Positions 56,059-64,000 of a DNA stretch of 64,000 nucleotides are shown here, one piece after another; positions within the stretch are counted from its first letter, which is position 1; the number at the start of each line of letters is the position of its first letter. The notes beneath the pieces were generated by a model, which worked only from the letters and a program-made list of their open reading frames with translations, ran no database searches and had not been told where the DNA came from. The DNA comes from Lutjanus erythropterus (Eukaryota > Chordata > Actinopteri > Lutjaniformes > Lutjanidae). The position numbers and the translations under genes are program-made. The DNA is taken from assembly GCA_020091685.1 (NCBI GenBank), contig CM034610.1:8910948-8974947 (forward strand), written 5' to 3'.

Positions 56059-58569
56059 GCAACAGCATTGTGTGTTTGTGCAGTGCGCAAAATGATCCGC
56101 GTTTATGTTTTTCTGAACCATTGTCTTGTGGTTGTGGTAATGATGACTGCTTTTACCCAGAAGCAAAAGCTGAGCAAAGCGATCGCAATGTAGGTCATGG
56201 CACTGGGTGATTTGGACATGATCAAATACTGCAATATTTTTGACCCAATACCTTGATATTCATCAATATGGGAACTTTTCAGGTTTCAAACCAGTTTATT
56301 TTTGGTGGAAATGCTCTGAGCGGTTGGTGGAAAAGGCCTGTGTGTGGCGCATTCCAAGTGACTCAAAAGACACTTTGAAATCCAATTTGAGCGTCCAGAG
56401 TGTCTGGACTGAGATGCATCTGTAGAAATCTGATTGGACTCACAGTTCAAACCACATCTAAATGTAGCTTGGTTCCAATTTGGAAAAATCACATTTAGGC
56501 TGGCAAGGCCTGAATAGTTTTAGCCGTTTTAGTCGATTAAACTTAACAAAACTTCAACCAAAGCGGTGGCAGATCAGAAGCACTTTCCACACCGTCCACT
56601 AAGTATGAGGACTAGTTGAGAGTTTCCCTTCCAGGTATTCTGTCAACTGCCGAATGCCCCCTTAATCTATGTCTGTCCCAAGCTTAACCACTTACTGGCA
56701 AACACCAGGTGATAAACATGCACAGTAATGAAGCTAATTGAGTTCAGATGCCGCTTGCTGGATTATTAGGGCCACGGCTTCCCTTTTTCTGTACCCCAAA
56801 TGTGGGCATTCCCAACTCTGCTTGACTCAGACTTTGGCATCTGCAGTGAGAGAATTAGCTAAAAGATGGTTTGGTTAAATAAAAGAGAGACGACAGGGAC
56901 GCAGAGACAGATCAAGAGAACTTTAATGTTCAGCCGCTCAGAAGCTGGAAAACTGTGATCTATTTTCGTCAAAAAGTGGGAACTCACACAGACAAATAAA
57001 TGTAGACATGTGAATGCTCGCTCAGGCGTGAGCACACATGCACACATTTAAGCGCAATGACAGTGACGGATCGCACATTACAAAGGGCTGCGGCAATCGC
57101 CCTCAATATTTCATGAACATCCTTCCCCTTTCAGTTCTCTCCTCCATTTTTTATTTTATTCTGGCATGTTCAGCATTCTTCCTCTGAAAAAAAGTTTCAT
57201 TTTTGTCAATCTCCTCCTAGAAAATGGCAGGGGTGAGACGGTACAGACAGAAAAGTGAAGGGAGTGGGAAAAGAAAGTGATCAGAGAGAAAGAAAAGCTT
57301 TGAGGGTTTTGGAGAAAGGGGGGATTGATGGGAGATGAGCAGCAAAGGTGAGGCAGCAGCAGCTGTCTCTGACTTTGGAGATAAACCTCACTTTTCACCC
57401 TGAGCTACCTTCCTTCCTGTTTTGCGCACCTTCACAAGGAGTTGCTGTGCTTTCTGGGCTTTGTAAAGTTTGTCTTCTGAAGAGGGGCTGATGCACTCCT
57501 GAGGAAACAGAGACAAAAAGAGGGGCTGTTGTCATGAGTGGTAAGAGAGAGAAAATGGTTTGTGAAATAGTGAGGCCACTGAAGAAAAGCTGAACTAAGA
57601 AAGGCAAGAGTGATTTTACTGTCAGAATTCCTCTTCACAGCGGCCATTTTGTAATTGTGTCCCCATTGATTTCCTGTCGCCAAACACGAAAAGTTTCAAT
57701 TATCGTCCCTCACTCCAACTTACTTCTGTCTTAACACAAATGTTCGTACTTCCCTGTACTTGCAGACTTCAAGAGCTGTCCAAATGTGGTTTAAAAACAA
57801 AAGGTTAATTTGGCCCTGGTCAGTTGGGTTGGGCCAATGGTTGCCACCATCGTCAGTCATCGGCCACTGAGCCTTCTACCATTGCATCATCATGATTTTA
57901 GGTAGTGTGTCCCCTCAGAGTTGCCATAAGGCAAGAGTGTTGTTTGCCTGTTGCTTTTTTAGCTTAGCTTCCTCACTGGAGCTAGTCAGATAGCTGTTTA
58001 ATGCTTAACAAGAAATTATGGACATGTGGTTCAGACACAAAGACCCTTTTAGACGTGGCACAGGGATGTATGTTGAACAGTTGTCCTGTAGGGGTGTAAG
58101 ACTTGGAAGACAGTTGGAGGTTGCCGTCAGAGTCACAGAGGGAAGCGGTGGTGACTACTGAGCTGGTGAGCAAGATGGCTTTTCTATAATACGACTGCTA
58201 ACCCCCCCCCCACCTGATGTGGTTCTTTTGGGGAGGGTGGGGCGATGTCATTGTCCATCTGTGGAGTTTCACTGTAGATGAACACCAATTTGGTAGACGT
58301 CAAGACATCATCCAACCATACTTGTCAGTTGTGTTGGTCATATTGATGGAAATGCCTGTGGTCTTCAGTCTGAGCTTATATGGCATTTTATCCCCTTGTG
58401 GCGAGGGTTTAGCGATAGTTTTTTTTTCCAACCAGCCACTGTCAGCCCAACAATCAGTGATTGCCAATATATTTCCCAAGATGTGTGTATCGCCCCCAGA
58501 AAAACAGCCGGTGATGAACTCAGTCAAACGCCAGTTGCCGATGTATTTTTCCAATCACCTCACTCACCT
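56059..58569. other. Non-coding stretch
   Basis: 56284-56330 (CCAGTTTATTTTTGGTGGAA) is a fragment matching the centre of CACTCTTA copies A and E. After it, ATCCAATTTGAGCGTCC and similar words at 56375-56500 look like another decayed repeat. A C10 run lies at 58202-58211. No exon; the 136-codon frame at 58217-58627 is unrecognised. Confidence 0.5.
56284..56330 (+). mobile_element. Fragment of the CACTCTTA copy A/E centre
   Basis: CCAGTTTATTTTTGGTGGAA with AATGCTCTGAGCGGTT corresponds to CCAATTTATTTTTGGTGGAA with AATGTTCCGAAT near 15595 and AAATTTATTTTTCGTGGAA with TTGCTCAGAACAGTT near 46790. Confidence 0.55.
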
Positions 58570-58733
58570 CAACTATTACTTTCCTTATCGATTAATCTGC
58601 ATATTATCCTCACAATTAATTGATTAATCCTAAGAGTCATATATTGAAATAGCTTATTTTGCTCAACAAACAATCCAAAACTCAAACACTCTCCTTTTAC
58701 TATCTTCTTGTATCGACAAATATTTGCAGCTCA
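58570..58733 (-). mobile_element. TAGRGCTGCAA-family fragment, copy 4
   Basis: Minus strand begins TGAGCTGCAAATATTTGTCG; the plus strand contains ATCGATTAATCTGC and ATTGATTAATCC, the family's terminal words, and CAAACAATCCAAAACTCAAA. One end only. Confidence 0.65.
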
Positions 58734-59012
58734 ATTCGTGACTTCACAGACGTGACATGATGACAGTTAGCATGTCACTGCACGTATAATGAAAGTCTTA
58801 TCTATCTTATCTTCCTCTGATCAAATTATCAATAAACAATCTATCAAACTCCCTAAATTCCATATTTTGTTCATAACATAACCTATTCGGCCTTTCCTCT
58901 CTGCGTCCCCCACCTGCCACGTCTGTCTCTGCTTCCACATTTCTAGTTCTTCCCGCTGTTCAGGTCCACTGTGCCCTTTGCTGTGAGTCTCGCTGACAGC
59001 TTCTAATGAGGG

Positions 59013-59052
<40 letters not shown>

Positions 59053-61186
59053 AGGGTTGTGACGTACAGCTGAATGTCACTGCACCTGTCCCACCTCCAG
59101 CTCAGTGTCCCAGCTGCTTCCCCTGCCAAGACGCCTTGCGTTCACTGGTGCAGGACTCGGCCTTTGTCATGTTTGAACTTCAGGGAAGAGTGAGTCTTAA
59201 TCAAGAAGAGGTGCCTTTGCACATCCTCTGTAAGAGTCCTCTGTGCTTTGATCCTACTCCCTTTCATGAACATAATGGGGAAGCTAGAATTTCTTCAGGT
59301 TGCATCAAGCACAGAGTCTTGGTTTCATACTGTACAAAGTAAGCAATATTCATGCAGTTTTAACGTGGGATCATACATGTCTTTGAATTCATATCCGTGT
59401 CACTGGAGAATTCATGCTACCATTTCGGAGGGAATCCAGAGTTTTGATAGTAATAATAAGATATATTTCTGGTGAACCAGTCAGTCTTCCGAATGGAAAA
59501 TTAGCCTGGCAAAGCATTGCACCATTGCGCTACCATGTAATACAGAAAAGTAAGAATGCTAAGAAAGTGATTGCATTATGATTCACAATACTATGGCATT
59601 GCGAAATGTGCTGCTTTAAATGGTTTTCAGAGCAGTTTTGAAGTCCAACTAAGTTCAGTTTGTTGGTCGTTCAAATTGTTTTAAGTTTCCATCCAAACAA
59701 AAGGTCATTTTCACTAAATTTTCAAAGAATCAACAAAAGAAATTGCAAATAAATGCACATTTCAATCCAGTATCTTTAGGGGATAGAAGTTGGGTGTCGC
59801 ATTCACAGTTTGGGTGCTTAAATCGTTGCAGGACGCAGAACAGGACACAACGAGAGGATGTTGTTAAGAGAGCGCCAGTCAATCCTTAAATGGTGAAAAG
59901 TCTTGCAGAAAATGTGATGAAAATGTAACATTTCTGTTTTTTTATTTCATGTATTAATGTGAGGAAGTGTGGAGTTTTCTCATTGCCCCACAGACATTTG
60001 CTGTTTTTTTTGTTGGTCGCCATTTTTTTCTCTTCAGTGACATGTGAAGTTTAAAGGCCTTTAAACACCAATGGTGACATGAATAAATAGCAAAACACTG
60101 CAGATATTTTGGAAGCGAAATTTCAGACAATTTCCAAAAATCAAGTGTGATTTTGTGAATAAATTATGAAGCTTCTAAAAACAATCATGCTGCAGAAAAG
60201 ATGTTTTCTGTAGACTGTTCAAGCTTTATAAAAACATCCTCATACTGTAATTTTCTGTTTCTCTCCACAAGTTTTCTCTGTAGATTTTTCTCTCTTTTAT
60301 CATATAAAAATGGAGGGCTGTAAAATGTGTGAAACAAGTGATCCACTATGCTTAATGTTTTGAACATCAGCAACAAGCAGTTTGATTGGTCAGCTTTGTA
60401 CATCTCGGAACATGTGTTTATATATGAAACATCCTATTTTTTGCCTTTAATTATCTTAAAAATTGTTAAAATCGTCTTATTTCATATCATTCGAAAGTCT
60501 TGAGTATTTTCTGCGCCAGCTTGCTTCACCGCCTTTCATTAAAGCTGTATGATGTTTACACTGAGTGAAATATTCAAACCCAGGACTCCATGTTTCTCTG
60601 GCTGTCGAATTTCATCAAACAGATGTCTCTGGCTTCTCATTTCTTATACATTTCCCCAAAAATCATCCCTACTTGTTCTGTGTCTTCAGAAACTTTGCAA
60701 TCTCAGCTAGAATTTATGATAAAGTTGTGGGGGTTTCAACAAAACTTGTCTGCATCCGTGAGCAGAGAGGCTTGAGTTTGTAATGACTCTGACACAGTCA
60801 CTAATGAGGGGCGCTGCGATGAAGAAAGCCTCTGATTCTGTATATTCATTTCAACTCATCAGTACAGTAAAGATGGCTGAGTTTAGGGACCTCTCATTTA
60901 CGAGGCGCTGGCACACATGACAAAAACACATTTCTCTCAGTCTGCCCAGGAATATATGTTCTTAAGGTCTCATATAGACAGAGCAGTTGCATAACCTTGC
61001 GTTATTATACACCTGTAACACCTAGTTTGTGTGAACAAGATATAGGAGTGTGAAGATGTGGTGTCATGTGATAGTTAAACCATCACTGATATCTAAAAGG
61101 GAAAATCAGTGTCTTTCAGGCACAATTTCATATTAGAAATGCAGTTTTTAAGATGCATGCTGGAGTAGGATTGATCATTCCTACAA
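58734..61186. other. Non-coding stretch
   Basis: Apart from the CA tract at 59014-59050, this is single-copy-looking AT-rich sequence. The CCATCCAAACAAAAGGTCAT word at 59688 and following may be a decayed repeat. Frames of 60-75 codons at 59136-59475 and 60565-60783 are unrecognised. Confidence 0.5.
59014..59050. repeat. (CA)18 microsatellite
   Basis: Thirty-seven bases of pure CA. Confidence 0.97.
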
Positions 61187-61640
61187 ACCTCAATTCCAAA
61201 AAAGTTGTTGAAAAAAACCCCACATTGATTTGCAAATCCTTTTCGACCTACATTCAATTGAATACAGTACAAAGACAGGACATTAATGTTCAAAGTGATT
61301 AACTTTATTGTTTCTTGTAAATATACAATCATTTGATGCCTGCAACGTCTTCTGAAGAAGTTCTGAGAGAGGCGTGTTTACTACTGTGTAGTAACCTTTT
61401 CTTTTAGCAACACTCAGTAAGCATTTGGGAACTGAGGACACTAATTGTTGAAGTTTTAAAAGGGAAATTCTTTCTCATTCTTGCTCGATGTATGACTTCA
61501 GGTCCTCTGGACCACACATTTTCAATCGGAGACAGGTGTGGGTCGCAGAAACAACAAAGCCATGTGCAACACATGCAGATTGTGTCTTGGCACTGTCTTG
61601 CTGAAATAAGCAGGGACGTCTCTGAAAAATACTAACCCCA
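61187..61640 (-). mobile_element. Decayed Tc1/mariner-type element, 3' portion
   Basis: The plus strand begins CTCAATTCCAAAAAAGTTG, then GATTTGCAAATCCTTTTCGA, CAATTGAATACAGTACAAAG and GATGCCTGCAAC, words I recognise as the terminal and subterminal region of a very common fish transposon. The transposase relic follows on the minus strand at 61477-61640. The rest of the element, including the DNA-binding part of the gene, is missing, and homology stops near 61640. Confidence 0.8.
61477..61640 (-). pseudogene. Transposase C-terminal relic (DDE, Tc1/mariner type)
   Basis: Minus-strand translation gives, in one frame, RRPCLFQQDSAKTQSACV, matching the conserved [L/I]FQQDN(A)xxH block that holds the second catalytic Asp (codon at 61595-61597). 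In a neighbouring frame it gives LSPIENVW, the conserved SPDLxPIENxW block that holds the third acidic residue, Glu (codon at 61521-61523). A third frame continues EDLKSYIEQE before a stop. Between Asp and Glu there are 71 nt, against 34 codons in intact DD34E enzymes, so about 31 nt are deleted in addition to the frameshifts. Roughly 50 of about 340 residues remain. It is dead, and the intact family catalyses cut-and-paste transposition into TA sites in the nucleus. Confidence 0.85.
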
Positions 61641-62246
61641 CACCCTCATTGACGCTGGCTTTTTAACTTTGCACAGATAACAACGTAGCGCTACGAAGAC
61701 TCTGGGAAACAGGGCCCTGGACGGTCCTTCTCCTCTTTAGCCCCGGAGGACACCACGTCTCACAGTTTCCAAAAACAATCAAAAATGTGGGCTGGAATTT
61801 GGGTTTATACACCAAATCATATTGTAGATGGTAAACACTGGGGATTTGATTAAAGTTCAGCGTTTGCGTCATAGCACCCCTTGATGTAACAGTGTTATCA
61901 AGTCGTGTACGGCCCCTCGGTGTGATATAGATTTGGAGAAAGAGCGCATGAAGAGCCAAGGCTGCGAGGTGCGTGTGGAGACGGATGCAGAACCACGTCC
62001 TGTGAGAGTTATAGTAAACACAATGAATAATATCTATTCAGAGAGGCTCGTCTGTATTGATCGCCCTCGGACTGTGTGTGCACCTCATCTCTCGCTGCGG
62101 AGGATTCATTCCCCAACTCTCATGAAAGAAATAAGAGCTGCAGAGAAGATGATGAGTAGAAACTTTTTTTTTTTTAAACAAGAAACTTTACTCTTTAGAA
62201 TCTCTTACCTTATTTCTCCTGTCTTTCACTAGAGCTACCCTCACAT

Positions 62247-62310
<64 letters not shown>

Positions 62311-63409
62311 TCTGTTTGTCTTCTCTGTTGTTTGTGTCCTAGTATCAGATCATTAGTGGACAGAATCAGACTGAATCAGCAGTGGGAGGACAGGGGACGA
62401 CATAATGCTAGCATAATATTTCCCCTTCATTAGGCAAGAAGAAAGGGGCTTTAAATGTGTGTGTGTGTGCTCATGTAGAGTGTGTGTGATAGAGGGATGA
62501 CTGAAAAGAACCCATGAGAGCAGAATACTTTTTGAGGTGTTGATGAGTTTGATAATGTTGCCTCTCTGATGAAAGCATTGTTGTGTGAGTTTGCATGTGC
62601 GTGTATGTGTGTACTCGCATGTGTGTGTGTGTCTGTGGTGTATCACGGGCTTCTTGCTTTCAGAGTTTTGACAGAGCATATCCTTGTGTATCTTTCCTCT
62701 AATTGAATCCATCCCTCAGGGCGTCACCGCTTGTTTATATGCTGACACCATGAAGGTGTGTGTGTGTGTGTTCACACTGCAAACACTCTCTCCTTATTGT
62801 TTAATTATAGCCCACCAGCTGGGGAGGCAGAGGAAGAGAAGGAGGGCAGGAGAGGAAGAGTTATTGATTGAATTAGTCAGATTATTCATATTTAATGTTT
62901 TGCTTTGTCTCCATCCTTCTGCCCAAGACTTCTCCTCTGCCGTCTCCTTGGTATCTCTCTGTTAATAAATTCTCCTAGTTTCTTTATTCGCTTGTAAGAG
63001 CTCCAATAAACAATCCATTTCATGCGCTTCGTCAGTCGACGGGGTCTCAAGTGCACCAATAAAACCTGTCTGCTGTCTGCACGTGAGCCCAAGGGCAGCG
63101 GGTGAGGCTGCCGCGATCACAGTGCTTCACTTATCCACCCTTTTAAAAAAAACACTAACTTGCCTTGTCAGTTGTAGCAAGACATGAAAATCAACAACCT
63201 TTGTAGGATTGAGTTGTTTCTGTGATCCTGATCCAAAGAAAAGATCTTTCTCTCTTTGGTTTTTCAGCTTGATTTTAACTCATAAAACGGTTTAATGTCT
63301 AGCTATTAAGATTTAAGTCCTTTTTAACATGAAATAGTAGAATAAAAACAGGTTTTACCAATGATAATCATTAAGGTTCTGCTCTGTTCAGGTCAAACAG
63401 GATCAGGGT
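61641..63409. other. Non-coding stretch with microsatellites
   Basis: Contains the (CA)31 tract at 62248-62309 and TG-rich words at 62455-62645 and 62756-62771. The 99-codon frame at 61933-62232 is unrecognised. No exon, no transposon end. Confidence 0.5.
62248..62309. repeat. (CA)31 microsatellite
   Basis: Sixty-two bases of pure CA, second longest in the window; its antisense and sense frames (Thr/His) are artefacts. Confidence 0.98.
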
Positions 63410-63970
63410 GCTGCTATTGACCCTTCCTAAGTCCCGCCCCTTACTGCTCTGTGCTCTAGCAGTTGAGCAAACCTGGCGCTCTGTAGAACCTTGGTCTACC
63501 TTCTTCTTTCCTGTTTCCTGTACTTAAGACGTGCTTTGTGCGAGACTCATCTATGCTGAAAAGAAGATCTGTAAAAGTGACACTGGCTAACTAGCTACAT
63601 AATTATTGATGCGGAGTGAATTAATTTGCTAGCATTTTTAACATTGGCTATCGGATTTCACTAGTTAGCGAACAATTGAAGTAGATTAGCTAACCACTTA
63701 ATGTAGATTGGCTAGCTAGTTAGCTAGTGTTTTATTAAAAGAGTAAAACACTAGTTGTTGATCAAGTTTGTTAATATTCGCTAAAGTTACCCACTAAAAG
63801 CTACTAGTCTTAAAGGCTGTAGCAGCAAAAGCCTTGAGTGTATTGAGTTAAACTTCGAATTTGCATTTTTTGCCACGTGAGGTGGTGACAACAAGTGCTA
63901 AGCTGTATAACTGACCCTTCGCTAAGCACTGCTGTCCTTAGTTACTGTTGCTAAGCTTGCCAAACTTTCC
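63410..63970 (+). repeat. Dispersed repeat, copy 2 of 2 (with 39140-39330)
   Basis: Begins near ATTGACCCTTCCTAAGTCC; a second ACTGACCCTTCGCTAAGC word at 63911 suggests an internal partial duplication. Between them are many GCTAGC/GTTAGC words. It is longer than the 39-kb copy and may continue past the window edge. Confidence 0.5.
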
Positions 63971-64000
63971 ATTCTCGCACTCCATTTATCCAGTTTACAG

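Noticed and set aside
58217-58627. 136-codon plus-strand frame
   Set aside because: Unrecognised; two other frames of similar length overlap it, and its 3' part is the edge of a dispersed element.

Overview
The window looks like vertebrate nuclear DNA from a ray-finned fish, most likely a spiny-rayed (acanthopterygian) teleost. The evidence is AT-leaning non-coding sequence, many long (CA)n/(TG)n microsatellites, many short DNA-transposon derivatives of types I recognise from teleost genomes, and no bacterial-style gene packing. I found no confident protein-coding gene, rRNA, tRNA or CRISPR array. Nearly every open frame longer than 60 codons is explained by a dinucleotide repeat, a pyrimidine tract, a transposon fragment or chance. 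The window is probably a gene-poor interval or the inside of a very large intron.

Layout. At 0.5-0.8 kb and 16.9-17.2 kb lie two copies of one dispersed repeat. At 1.55-2.05 kb there is a CpG-richer block with a minus-strand open frame in good start context and a perfect TGACGTCA site just upstream; this is the only place I regard as a possible (weak) first exon. At 4-7.5 kb there are three transposon derivatives. At 11.6-12.1 kb there is a minisatellite with a 136-bp higher-order period. At 15.3, 19.9, 41.9, 44.5, 46.4 and 53.9 kb sit members of one miniature transposon family ending in CACTCTTA-type inverted repeats and filled with AGAACC/GGTTCT words. Three of them carry an internal 56-bp tandem array predicted to fold as alternating hairpins. 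At 18.1, 21.8 and 26.6 kb there are fold-back elements with related GGTAACACTTTA-like ends. At 24.0, 28.5, 40.5, 51.5 and 53.2 kb there are hAT-like elements, some with imperfect 8-bp target duplications. At 36.6-37.6 and 50.1-51.0 kb there are composite or nested elements. At 61.2-61.6 kb there is a decayed Tc1/mariner copy in which the second catalytic Asp and the final Glu of the transposase can still be read, in different frames.

The parts do not form an operon or pathway. What links them is repeated invasion by non-autonomous DNA transposons, often inserted into each other, followed by tandem expansion inside the elements. Between the repeats, several stretches are homeobox-site-rich or CpG-containing and look single copy; these are offered as candidate conserved non-coding (enhancer) elements on inspection only. 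Assignments to hAT, Tc1/mariner or teleost repeat families rest on terminal sequence, residue motifs and memory of common teleost repeats; no database search was run.
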